Below the pieces are notes generated by a model, which saw nothing but the letters and a program-made list of their open reading frames with translations, was not told where the DNA came from and ran no database searches. This document shows, piece after piece, positions 1 to 9,674 of a DNA stretch of 64,000 bases. Every line of letters starts with the position of its first letter. Within the stretch, counting starts at the first letter, position 1. The stretch is taken from positions 11,116,744-11,180,743 of the forward strand of contig NC_060248.1 in the NCBI RefSeq assembly GCF_921293095.1, in the 5' to 3' direction. The DNA comes from Ischnura elegans. Taxonomy: Eukaryota > Arthropoda > Insecta > Odonata > Coenagrionidae. Both the position numbers and the translations under genes were made by a program.

Positions 1-479
1 ATGATCTTCTTCTCCCGAGTGGTTGACCCAGTGTCCTTCTTCAATTGCTCTTTCATGGTGTGAAGAGGGGTAATGCATTTGGGTGAGGTTATGTGTAAAG
101 GGTTGGTGGAAAATTTTAAAACAGTTGGATTTCAACGATTTTTCAGGGTCAGCAGGGGCGGTTGAAATTTCTAGAGTCCAACCTCACATGTGTGGAGAAA
201 GGGGGTGGGATCGGCAAAGAATGGTTTTTTACACTTCATGTATAAAATAGCTATTTTATGCATGTTTCGATTCTTGAAGTTTTATTGCCAGTAATGGTGA
301 GAAAAAATTAAATAGATATTAATTTTAGAATGCATTTGATTTGTCAGTAATGGTAAGGGAAATCTATTTCATTTTTCCAGATACCTGCAGCATATCTACA
401 GTTGTCTGGCAGTGGACAAAAGCACAGTTGCTCATTGGGCAAAGTGTGTTTCGTTATCACGGCTACGTGTTATTGATAT
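1..479. other. No recognised gene; AT-rich intergenic sequence
   Basis: I see no coding pattern here. A stretch near 265-345 loosely resembles parts of the dispersed repeat at 1216-1375 and 3145-3275, such as the words around cttgaag and gcagtaatgg, so it may be a third, more decayed copy. Confidence 0.3.
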
Positions 480-600
480 AATACAACGATGGTACCTACA
501 TCAACCAATGGAATGGTACCGTGCCAGCATACAGGCCCTCCCTTCAAGGTGGCGTCAAGCCGCGGCATTGAATGGAGATTACGTTGGAAAAGACTGTTGT
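480..600 (+). pseudogene. Mariner-type transposase C-terminal remnant
   Basis: The frame open at 412-648 contains a short segment with WYRASIQALPSRW followed by ALNGDYVGK. Mariner/SETMAR-like transposases end in a similar pattern: an LP.RW helix, then a conserved NGDYVEK-like tail. Only this tail is recognisable; the catalytic D,D34D region is absent nearby. It is therefore a decayed fragment, not a gene. The match is by eye and short, so a chance resemblance cannot be excluded. Confidence 0.45.
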
Positions 601-849
601 GTAGCTGAAAGATCGGGGAATTACATGCTATACTTGAATGCTGAATAAATTAACTCCTGTTTCAGAAAAAAGTGTTGAATTTCTTATTCAACTCCCCTCT
701 ATGTATAGTAATATGGTTCCTCCATGTCTGATTTTATCATTCTCACACTTATTCAACCCATAGTAGTTTCAAGTGATGAGGGTAGAGCTCAGTCCATATT
801 AAGCCACAGGCATATGAAATTCACAGTTTCAAGGAGGTGGGCCAGTTTC

Positions 850-1146
850 TTTGGGTGAATGGCAGTGATGCTTCTGCCGTGGGGTCACGTGCCCCACCCC
901 CATCTTAAAAATGACTAAAAATTTGACAAGATTTGTAATATGTTATTATTGCTTTTGTTTTCTTTTATGTATTACAGAGCCGCAATATTTTAATATTATT
1001 AATTTCACATTAAAGCAAAGAGAATATTTCGTACCGTAATTGCACGTTTTTTTTGTTTTTAAATCTCAAACATGAGAAGATGGTTTGCCTGTCAGACCCA
1101 TGTGGCCATCTAGACCCCCCAGAAAAAAATTCAGGATCCACCCTTG
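850..1146. mobile_element. hAT-like MITE fragment with poly-C tract
   Basis: The stretch has the same layout as the better-preserved copy at 19014-19277. It has a G/C-rich start with cacgtgcccc, an AT-rich middle, and an end reading caggatccacccttg. That end matches the terminal ggatccgcccttg of the other copies. No target-site duplication could be found, so the left edge is approximate. Confidence 0.55.
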
Positions 1147-1215
1147 CAAGCAAACAGGCAATAATGGCATCTAGTCATTCATTATACCAGGCGCCGTGAA
1201 TCCAAAGACTGGTCA

Positions 1216-1375
1216 ATTTGGTGGGAATAATTTGGTATTTTAAACAGTTGATGGCACTGATTTTGAATGTGAAACACATTTTTAGAATTCAACTGATGGA
1301 GCTTTAAGAGACACTAATGCATTTCTTGAAATCTAGAGATGCTAATGTAACTTTCAGCACTTTTCTTGCAGTAAT
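1216..1375 (+). repeat. Dispersed direct repeat, copy 1
   Basis: This stretch aligns by eye with 3145-3275. Both begin with tttggtgggaataattt, continue through aaacagttgatgg, and reach a cttcttgcagta-like end. Identity is moderate, with small indels. The family is unknown; no terminal repeats or coding potential are visible. Confidence 0.6.
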
Positions 1376-1472
1376 AAAACCTGTATTATCATATATGCAT
1401 ATGTTGCTCAGGATCAGGCCTGTGCTGGACCCCTTCTTCCATGGCCAGAGGGCATTAGCACTATGCACAGGG

Positions 1473-1732
1473 CAGAGGCGCCGAATCCATGGGGCCTGAG
1501 GGGGCCCGAGCCCCCTCAAAAATTCGTTATGGGTGTGAGGAAAAGATGAGTCAGGCTTGTCGATTTCCGCCGGAGTGTCCAGAAATCGAGATACGAGTTA
1601 TCAGGGTTCTAATGTTGATCATATGACTCTTCTAAAATGCTTAAAAAACTTAAAACTCACCACTTATAAAATTTCTCGGGCAAGATCCCCGGTTGGGGCC
1701 CCCCCAATATTTTTTGTAAGTCGGCATCCCTG
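1473..1732. mobile_element. hAT-like MITE, about 260 bp
   Basis: It starts CAGAGGCGCCGAATCC and ends in ggcatccctg, with internal ggggcccgagcccc and ggggcccccccc tracts. The flanking octamers are gcacaggg (1465-1472) and gcaggggg (1733-1740), which match at six of eight positions, consistent with an aged 8-bp hAT duplication. Part of its right end (ccaatattttttgtaagt then ggcatccctg) recurs at 13861-13895. Confidence 0.55.
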
Positions 1733-1740
1733 GCAGGGGG

Positions 1741-2737
1741 AGGACTACCGGAAAGATCCAGAATGACATTACATATATTAAATTAAATTATTGTTTTGTC
1801 TACTCAAGACAGTTTTAATTATGCTGTTAAATGATACATAATTGAAATCAAGTTAACTGCTCAATGTATTCATTCTAACTGTAAAATTTGTCAGATTCGG
1901 AACAGGAGGGCACCAAAGATATCCACGCTGGAGGGTGCACCGGGATACGTCCTGGTGGACTAGCACAAGCCTGGTCAGGATAAACTCTTTTATGTTTATG
2001 GTTCAACTTTGGTTGGGTGGGTCACTGTTAGCTGTTCATTATGTTTCAGGGCATATCCTGCTATTATCTGTTCACTTTATCTCTGCAGGTGAGCTTTTGT
2101 GAGATCCCGGACACTCTCGGAGGGCCTTGCTGAAGGGGAAGGGGTAGTACCGAGGAGCGAGCTCAGCGTTGTCAAATGTACATAGCCGCCCTAGTGTCTC
2201 ACTGAAAAGGTGTGACTCATACGTGGCCACAGATATTTTTGCCATTTGGGCCTGGCGGCGAAACAATGCATACAATGTATACCTACTCATTTTGAGGGGA
2301 TTGAGGATAATCCCATCTCAGAAGCCAGGATATTGTCTGCTAAATGCGAGACGGTTGGTGAAAGGCATACATAGGCGTAACATTCTGGTAAACGGGGAGT
2401 GCAAGGGAATTTGTGAGGATGAGGATGCAAAAAGAATGGAAAGATTGAAGTGGAAGAGTAAGGAACAGTAAGCTATAAGTTCGATTTAAATGGAAAAATC
2501 GAAGAGCACCAAGAGAACGCCCGAGATTTTGGCAACACAGCTAGCAGATTCACGAAGTTGACACGATGGAGGTCTGAGAGCGACTTAAATTCGGAAGTGC
2601 TAGGCCACGCCTACTGTCTTCTGATTGGAAGAGGGAAAGTCACATGTAGATAAACTTTCCCTCCTCTCACCCCAACTCGCTTAAGCCACACCAGCTCACC
2701 CGCAAAGATAATGTGAACAGTCCTTAGTGGGTTCCAC
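1741..2737. other. No recognised gene
   Basis: Two short open frames (minus 2072-2290 and plus 2169-2471) overlap on opposite strands and match no family I know. No splice-consistent coding structure, terminal repeats or RNA gene were seen. Confidence 0.3.
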
Positions 2738-2998
2738 CAGTAAAGTAGCCGAGAATTTCGTTGGGGGGGGGGGGGGTCCAAAACCAGGGGTGAAAATTTT
2801 TTAAAATAAGGGTATGAAGAATAGGGTTTTTAACTGTTTTAACACTTTTATAATCGAAAAAACTTCATTTGTTAACAAAATATTTTGTAAATTTATGATT
2901 ATTTTATCTTTTGTTTTCATTAGTGAAGGAAAATAACTTTTTTTTTACATTTCGGGAGGGAGGGATCCAGACCCCCTGGACCCCTGGCTATATCACTG
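2738..2998. mobile_element. hAT-like MITE with perfect 8-bp target-site duplication
   Basis: It begins CAGTAAAGTAGCC and ends ggctatatcactg. The octamer ggttccac lies immediately outside both ends (2730-2737 and 2999-3006), a perfect 8-bp duplication, the size made by hAT transposases. The inside has a long G run near 2764 and a G/C-rich right end (ccccctggacccctgg), with no coding capacity. It is non-autonomous and probably young, because the duplication is intact. Confidence 0.85.
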
Positions 2999-3144
2999 GG
3001 TTCCACCCATCCTCCTCCTGGCATGATGGTGGATTTCATATTTATACTTTTATATTTATTTTTATCATTGTATTTATTTTTATATTTTTTCCTTCGATTT
3101 GAAGCTCTTGCCATTTGAGAGGTTATAGACTTAAGATCTCCCTT

Positions 3145-3275
3145 TTTGGTGGGAATAATTTGTTATGTTAAACAGTTGATGGAGCAAATTATGAATGAAA
3201 ATCACATTTTAAGCATTCCATTAATGGATTGTTAACTGAAATTAATAAATTTCTTGAAGTTTCTTCTTGCAGTAG
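3145..3275 (+). repeat. Dispersed direct repeat, copy 2
   Basis: This is the second copy of the repeat at 1216-1375. It shares the gggaataattt and aaacagttgatgg words in the same order and spacing. Confidence 0.6.
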
Positions 3276-3299
3276 GTAGACAGTTTAGGTAGATTTACA

Positions 3300-3770
3300 T
3301 AACTTGGTGCGTCTATATTATAGATGGCAACTTCAGTGGTCCAGCCAAAAGTGAACCCTTACGTGGCTGCTTTCTCTATATGGAACTTACCCATTAAGTG
3401 GGGTGAAAAGCAAGGGTATCATATCTCCATAGCCTTTTTCTATGAATCAAGAAAGCATAAGGAAAAAGTGTGATTCACTGGTGGCCATGGAATAACATTG
3501 CAAAAACAGGGGTGACAGTGCAGCAGGGGGGAAAAGAGGAAGTTTGTCCAGAGCCCATGACAAGGGGGAAGAAAAGGTAAATTTGCAGCAGCCTGCCCTG
3601 CTAACATAGGAGGTGCATTCGCAACAGCGAAAGCATTAAGTGTGATCCCCCAGTTGGCATGTAGCCAGAAATTTGCTCAGAGGGTGATTGGGAGGTATGA
3701 TGATTGCCTATACTGATATTTTGTTCTCAATTTGTATGCATCAGAAAGGCTTATCGTATCATCATTTTAT
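3300..3770. other. No recognised gene
   Basis: I see nothing I can name. The right edge borders the 3' end of the Penelope-like element. Confidence 0.3.
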
Positions 3771-3841
3771 ATATATTTTTTTTAGATCACGAGATGTGGG
3801 TCAATTGTAAATATTATTTATTTTTTCCAAACTTTGCCAAC

Positions 3842-3871
3842 GTTTCGGACATTATATTTGTCCATCCTCAG
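3842..3871 (-). ncRNA. Hammerhead-ribozyme-like motif of the Penelope-like element
   Basis: Read on the minus strand, this stretch gives CUGAGGA, then a short hairpin with a GGAC/GUCC stem and an A/U loop, then GAAAC followed by GUUGGC. CUGANGA, stem II and GAAA is the hammerhead core. Penelope-like elements are known to carry such motifs in their terminal regions. It lies about 130 bases past the stop codon of the RT frame, the expected place. One extra U between CUGAGGA and stem II departs from the canonical core, and I could not draw a convincing stem III with a cleavage triplet. Catalytic activity is therefore uncertain; the motif identity is better supported than function. Confidence 0.55.
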
Positions 3872-3996
3872 GGCTATAAAAATGATAATTTATGATACAA
3901 AATTAGTTAAATACAGGCAATTTTACATTTGTTATACATTAAAATACATGGAAATACATATTCAAAATTTACCTTTAAGTCTGATGTTGTTTTTAT

Positions 3997-6150
3997 TTAT
4001 TTATTTACAATTTGGTTGCTTGGATTTCTTTCTTTGTTGGTTATGTCATTTATTAAATTATGATAAATTTTGCTAAGGTAAGTAATGTCTGTTCTTTTAT
4101 TGCAGCTTTTTTTATTTCTGGATATGTGGTACATTTCTTTGAATAATCTTTTTGATAAAACTGGTTCTGTATCTAAAATTTTGGCCTCTTCGAAACGAAA
4201 TGAGTGACTGTTTGTAATTGCATGATCTGCTAATGCACAAATTTGAATTTTGGTCTTAATTGATGTTTTATGTTGTGAGATCCTATTTTTTAAATATTGA
4301 CATGTTTGGCCAATATAATTTTTATCACAGTCTTTACATGGAATTGAATAAATGATATTGCTTCTAAGCTGCATAGGGGTATTTGACTTAAGTTTAGAAT
4401 ATATGAGTTTATGTTGGGTTTTATAGTTTTTATGTGCTATTTTAAAATTTGTTCTTTTGAATACTTTGGTAATTTGTTCTGATAATCCATTTATATAAAT
4501 CATTCCTCGATATTGGTCTGTATTTGTGTTTGATATATTTGTTGTAGTTATTGTATTGTGAGTCTGTGAAGATGATTTTTTATTTGAATACAGTATGTTA
4601 TTGATTAATTTTTTTGGAAAGTGGTTTTTTTCTAAAATATTACCAATTATTTTCAAATTTTTTTTATGGAAAATCTTATCACTTAAACTGAGTGCTCTAA
4701 ATTTGAGTGCCATGGCCGTATTTATTTTGTGCTTTAGAGGGTGGTGGGAAAGAAAATTTAGATATCTATCTGCTTTATGCGGTTTCCTGTACCAATCTAT
4801 TATTATGGAACCATCAGAGTTTCTTTTAGTGATCATATCCAGAAAAGGAAGTTCATTATTTTTTTCTTTTTCTATTACAAATTGCAATTTAGGATGGAAA
4901 TCATTGAAATGTTGTAAAATAGCGTTATCTTGTATATTATTTGGTATTGCTAAATATAGGTCATCAACAAATTTGTAGATGAAAGGTATATTAAAAGGTA
5001 TCTTTGGTAGCACTGTATCTAATAGTTTGTTCATGGTGAGATCTGCCAAAATGGTTGCCACTGGGGATCCCATAGGAACACCATTTTTTATATGGTATTG
5101 ACAATTTTTATATTGTAAATACCCCTGGTTTATACATAAATCAAAAAGTTCAAAAAAATCTTCTTTGTTTAGAGTTGTATTTTGGTTTAGTATTTCCCAA
5201 TTATCCATTACAATTTGGTTTACCAATTCGAGGGGGATATTTGTAAAAAGGGATTTGACGTCTAATGAGCAAAGGTTATAATTTAAAGGAATATTTTGTT
5301 TTTTAATTTTATCAAAGAATTGAAAAGAATCTTTAATATTGTATTTATCTGAGGATAAATTATTAAGAATGTTGGAAATGAATTTCGCACATTCGTAAGT
5401 TGGGCTGTTTACGAAACTTACTACTGGTCTTAGAGGATTTTCCGGTTTATGGTCTTTAACTAATCCATAGAGTTTTGGTGGAGTACTATTGTGCTTAATT
5501 AGTTTGAATTTTGTTTTAAAATCAATTTTATTTTCCTTAAAAAGTTTTTTAATAAGAGTATTTACTTTATTTTGAAGTGATGTGGTTAGGTTTTTGTTTA
5601 TGGGAACTTTAGCATAGATTTCGTTATCATCAAGTAAGTCATGTATTTTCTTGTCATATTCCTGTTTATACATAATAGCTGTTTTGTTTGATTTATCTGT
5701 TTTGAGTATAATAATGTCAGGGTTATCTTTTAAAAAAATTTTAGTTTTATGAAGAAGATTAATGATAATAGATTTATGTGGGCATTGTTTTCCTTTTTGT
5801 ATGAAGTTTGTTATTATATTTGTGCATTTTGCTCTAATTGTATCTCTTTCAGATGGACATTTTAGTTCAGATATAATACTGCCTATGTCAGCTAATAATT
5901 GAGACATTGGAAAATCTTTGATTGTGTATGGCAGACCGAATTTTGGTCCAAAACTGAGAAAATTAGATATATCTTTAGGTATTGAAATGGAAGTAAGGTT
6001 TTTTAGCCATATGGAATTGTCTATTTCAATTATTTTTTTGGTAAGTTTCTCAAATTTTTTAATGTGTCTTTGTTTCACTTGATTGAAATATTTTTCATAT
6101 AACTGTTCCTGATGTCTAAAAAAGGAATTGTAAAAACTATTCGGAAGCAC
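3997..6150 (-). CDS. Penelope-like retroelement RT with GIY-YIG endonuclease
   Basis: This is an uninterrupted 717-codon frame encoding a reverse transcriptase fused to a C-terminal endonuclease, the architecture of Penelope-like elements. RT motifs run in order: GLVKDHKPENPLRPVVS (residues 229-245), SLDVKSLFTNIP (295-306), NGVPMGSPVATILAD (356-370) and the catalytic FVDD (394-397), then LPFLDM. A GIY-YIG module follows near 598-680, with IIYSIPCKDCDKNYIGQT and downstream R, H and E residues. A conserved N-terminal segment (about 150-180, TDKSNKTAIM) is also present. The frame opens with GTG and has no early Met, so the true N-terminus is unclear; its first two codons already lie in the inverted-repeat arm. 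The absence of stops suggests recent activity. It is not a host gene. Confidence 0.93.
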   Translation of the reverse strand: MLPNSFYNSFFRHQEQLYEKYFNQVKQRHIKKFEKLTKKIIEIDNSIWLKNLTSISIPKDISNFLSFGPKFGLPYTIKDFPMSQLLADIGSIISELKCPSERDTIRAKCTNIITNFIQKGKQCPHKSIIINLLHKTKIFLKDNPDIIILKTDKSNKTAIMYKQEYDKKIHDLLDDNEIYAKVPINKNLTTSLQNKVNTLIKKLFKENKIDFKTKFKLIKHNSTPPKLYGLVKDHKPENPLRPVVSFVNSPTYECAKFISNILNNLSSDKYNIKDSFQFFDKIKKQNIPLNYNLCSLDVKSLFTNIPLELVNQIVMDNWEILNQNTTLNKEDFFELFDLCINQGYLQYKNCQYHIKNGVPMGSPVATILADLTMNKLLDTVLPKIPFNIPFIYKFVDDLYLAIPNNIQDNAILQHFNDFHPKLQFVIEKEKNNELPFLDMITKRNSDGSIIIDWYRKPHKADRYLNFLSHHPLKHKINTAMALKFRALSLSDKIFHKKNLKIIGNILEKNHFPKKLINNILYSNKKSSSQTHNTITTTNISNTNTDQYRGMIYINGLSEQITKVFKRTNFKIAHKNYKTQHKLIYSKLKSNTPMQLRSNIIYSIPCKDCDKNYIGQTCQYLKNRISQHKTSIKTKIQICALADHAITNSHSFRFEEAKILDTEPVLSKRLFKEMYHISRNKKSCNKRTDITYLSKIYHNLINDITNKERNPSNQIVNK
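4744..5496 (-). repeat. 753-bp inverted-repeat arm within the Penelope-like element (left)
   Basis: This arm is the reverse complement of 6145-6897. Paired ends sum to the same value (4744+6897 and 5496+6145), so there is no net indel. Every stretch I compared base by base was identical. The spacer between arms is 648 bp and belongs to the 5' half of the minus-strand RT frame. Confidence 0.9.
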
Positions 6151-6897
6151 AATAGTACTCCACCAAAACTCTATGGATTAGTTAAAGACCATAAACCGGA
6201 AAATCCTCTAAGACCAGTAGTAAGTTTCGTAAACAGCCCAACTTACGAATGTGCGAAATTCATTTCCAACATTCTTAATAATTTATCCTCAGATAAATAC
6301 AATATTAAAGATTCTTTTCAATTCTTTGATAAAATTAAAAAACAAAATATTCCTTTAAATTATAACCTTTGCTCATTAGACGTCAAATCCCTTTTTACAA
6401 ATATCCCCCTCGAATTGGTAAACCAAATTGTAATGGATAATTGGGAAATACTAAACCAAAATACAACTCTAAACAAAGAAGATTTTTTTGAACTTTTTGA
6501 TTTATGTATAAACCAGGGGTATTTACAATATAAAAATTGTCAATACCATATAAAAAATGGTGTTCCTATGGGATCCCCAGTGGCAACCATTTTGGCAGAT
6601 CTCACCATGAACAAACTATTAGATACAGTGCTACCAAAGATACCTTTTAATATACCTTTCATCTACAAATTTGTTGATGACCTATATTTAGCAATACCAA
6701 ATAATATACAAGATAACGCTATTTTACAACATTTCAATGATTTCCATCCTAAATTGCAATTTGTAATAGAAAAAGAAAAAAATAATGAACTTCCTTTTCT
6801 GGATATGATCACTAAAAGAAACTCTGATGGTTCCATAATAATAGATTGGTACAGGAAACCGCATAAAGCAGATAGATATCTAAATTTTCTTTCCCAC
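6112..6897 (+). pseudogene. Inverted partial Penelope-like RT copy, cut by a scaffold gap
   Basis: From 6145 this plus-strand frame repeats residues about 219-469 of the minus-strand element without a difference in the translated sequence. It covers the RT motifs through FVDD and LPFLDM and stops at the Ns. The first 12 codons (6112-6147) are not RT but antisense of the other copy's 5' end, so the initiating Met is fortuitous. Head-to-head and tandem partial copies are common for Penelope-like elements. A palindromic misassembly beside the gap would look the same. Confidence 0.85.
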
Positions 6898-7097
6898 NNN
6901 NNNNNNNNNNNNNNNNNNNNNNNNNNNNNNNNNNNNNNNNNNNNNNNNNNNNNNNNNNNNNNNNNNNNNNNNNNNNNNNNNNNNNNNNNNNNNNNNNNNN
7001 NNNNNNNNNNNNNNNNNNNNNNNNNNNNNNNNNNNNNNNNNNNNNNNNNNNNNNNNNNNNNNNNNNNNNNNNNNNNNNNNNNNNNNNNNNNNNNNNN
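6898..7097. other. Assembly gap, exactly 200 N
   Basis: There are two hundred Ns, a conventional placeholder length. The gap begins inside the inverted RT copy, so the far end of that copy is missing or collapsed here. Confidence 0.99.
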
Positions 7098-7229
7098 GAC
7101 GTGAGAAAGATCCGTGAACGGTTGGCTAGAAAAATAGCACGAGTGGCCACAAATCAGGATTTATTCCGAAGACAACTCCTAATGTCATAACTGAAAATTA
7201 CAAAAATTACGCCAATTAAACTGGAAGAA

Positions 7230-7286
7230 ACAAACGGAATCGCAATCAATGCATTTCGTTTTCTTTGATGAAGGAAACTACCCTAT
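7230..7286 (-). mobile_element. Terminal fragment of the recurrent TIR MITE
   Basis: About 57 bases match the 5' terminus of the MITE family seen whole at 9008-9674, in reverse orientation and ending ggaaactaccctatt. The rest of the element is missing on the left side. Confidence 0.75.
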
Positions 7287-7289
7287 TGA

Positions 7290-9007
7290 GTGAGCCCGAC
7301 GGGATAATTTAAATATCCTTTTCTTTTGATGCCCACGCCTCCCTTACCATCTCCTCAGCGTGCACGTTAAAAAGCAAATGCGACTGTGGTCTTCCTTGCT
7401 TCACTCCTAGCCAATGCCGAAAACAAAACAGATTTCAGTTAGGGAAAGAGGGTTAAGATAGGAAGGATATAGGGGCCGATGATAATGAAGAGGTTAGCGG
7501 AGAAATACAAGGCTCCAAAACACAATTCTTAGGATTGCAATAATAAGCATGAATGAAGGAATGAAAATGACGAATATGTCTAATGCCGATCTGATGATGA
7601 ATATTCCATGCGGAGGTGGAGACTTTCGGAGGTGATTATTGAAATTAGTGTTTCATCTTTTGTATAAACATTCGGTAATGAGAATAGTACCTGCAATAGG
7701 ATCACTTTTAACTCTGAGGTTTTCTTTGCTTCTTCTTTTACCATTTTTAAACTTATAATTCATGTAGTTTCATATATTTTGGAATTTTAATTGTTGTTAT
7801 AAGCAAAAAGATCCCGGTGTAAATAAAATCAATCAAACCTAATCACCAAATAACAAATCACAGATCAAACAAATTTATTAGTACGTAAAATACTTGTATT
7901 TTTATAATGATAACTTTTTATGCATATTTTATAGTTTATACTGGATGTCACAACATTTTCCTCTTTGAATCGTTTTTCGTCGTCTTCCATTTAATGCATC
8001 CATATATGCTGAGGAAGTAAATACTTATTCCAGACTTGTTGGCAAAATAGGCCAAATTCCAATATATTGGCATCTAACCAAATTATAAATGGCCTAAACC
8101 ATTCCAATTTATCAATTTCTGAAGTCATATTAATACATATAATATTATTCATGATAATTATCTGAAATTTATCCGACCCCTCACGTTGAATTTAACGATC
8201 AATTTACGTTTAAGGTGGTGCAAACAATTCCAAAAATGTGGCGATTTGGTATTCGCAAGGCAGGTGAACACTTCAACGAGTGTTATGTCGTATAAACGGG
8301 AGTATTCCATCGCAATATGAGTTATTTTTAGCCGCAAACATAAAGAGCAACGAGCAAATCAATATTCGAGACGCGAAAACGAGGAAATTAATGAGGCAAT
8401 CAGAACTCATTTCTTCGCGTTCATTATTGAACAGGGGAAAAACATTCATGTCCTCCATGCGCCTGGAAGTGACCACTAACGTCGTCTTCGGGCACCTGAT
8501 CTTGTCCATCCATTGGGACAAATACTTCCTAATGGGCATTTTAACCCTATAACGACAGGTTTTCCGATTTCGGCAGAATTATTTATTTTCAGTATTTACG
8601 TAAGTTATCCCACTATTTCCCATTGTGACGTTTTTGGCACGTTTGTATATTTCGATAGTAATACACCAAGCGAGGAAAGATAGAACTCTTTACCGGGAAA
8701 AAATCGAAGCAAACCACGTTTAATATCGTCTACTTGCTGTATTTTTATTTTAGTTTTTGGCTTTCATAGGTAAGTTTAAATATTTCTAAAATTTATTTTG
8801 TACTCCTTTCAGTTTTTTAAAATGTAATACGTAATCATGATATGATAATGTTTCAGATTTTTTTTAAATTCAAGCAAGAATATGAGTGTGACAAATTCGT
8901 TCCTCTGAGCTCTTACGGCAATGCAGCAATGTAAGGCAATAAATCGCTATCCAAGCCTGATGTCTAACATTTCATAAATATACTTCATGGTGTCGTCGTA
9001 CTTATGT
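7290..9007. other. No recognised gene; AT-rich
   Basis: Overlapping 88- and 90-codon frames lie on opposite strands at 8273-8552 and match no family I know. No tRNA, terminal repeats or splice-consistent exon set was seen. Confidence 0.3.
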
Positions 9008-9674
9008 AATAGGGTAGTTTCCTCCATCAAAGAAAACGAAATGCATTGATTGCTATTCCTTACCCACCATTAGTGTATTCATAATATACCAATTATTTGG
9101 TTTTAGAAATCCCAGTTTAGACGAATGGCAACGGTCAATTTTATCCTCATTTGAAAAAGGCCAGATTGGCGCCCATGCGATTCCGCTCCACGTGACGTCA
9201 CAGGGACCTAGTTTCTGTACGAGTAGATAAGAGTTTTACGTCCTCTGAGGTTACCAATGCATGCATGAGGCACAGACCTCAGGGAAACATGGCTTAATAA
9301 TCACTTATTAAAACTGGCTAAGTTCGAAAAGTTTTCTTCGTTTGATAGGGTATTAATAATCCTTATTTAAGCCAAGCGCTACCAGCTAGCAGGGTACTCT
9401 GCTACCTGCTAGCATCCTGCGTCGTATCAGCGCTCCAAGCCTCGCCCCAAGGTCACCTCACTTGCGGCAGCGGGAACCAGAACGACGTCACACGTAGTTT
9501 TCCCGGTATTTATACTTATCGGTCGCGTTTTCATGCGCTTGAAATTTTTCACTTTTCATTTAATCGAGAAAAATAGATATCGTCATTTAAAAATCTAAAA
9601 GCGTGAAATGTGCACTCTAGGAGTACTAATCTTTCGATTTAGGCAATAAGAAAATAATAGGAAATCACCCTATT
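9008..9674 (+). mobile_element. TIR MITE family, copy 1 (667 bp)
   Basis: Termini are inverted: the left end reads AATAGGGTAGTTTCCT and the right end aggaaatcaccctatt. There is no transposase. The family recurs at 16579-17249, 20880-21539 (reverse), 22695-23166, 28054-28694 and 62270-63519. Shared internal landmarks are a ccacgtgacgtcac box (here 9188-9201), a ccttatttaagccaagcgct segment and gctagcagggtactctgct. No clear target-site duplication flanks the copy. Confidence 0.88.

Noticed and set aside
8273..8552. Two opposing frames of 88 and 90 codons
   Set aside because: Mirror frames without any motif; probably chance.
9008..9674. A target-site duplication for the 470-670 bp MITE family
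   Set aside because: Flanks of the six copies were compared and no consistent direct repeat was found, so the superfamily is left open.
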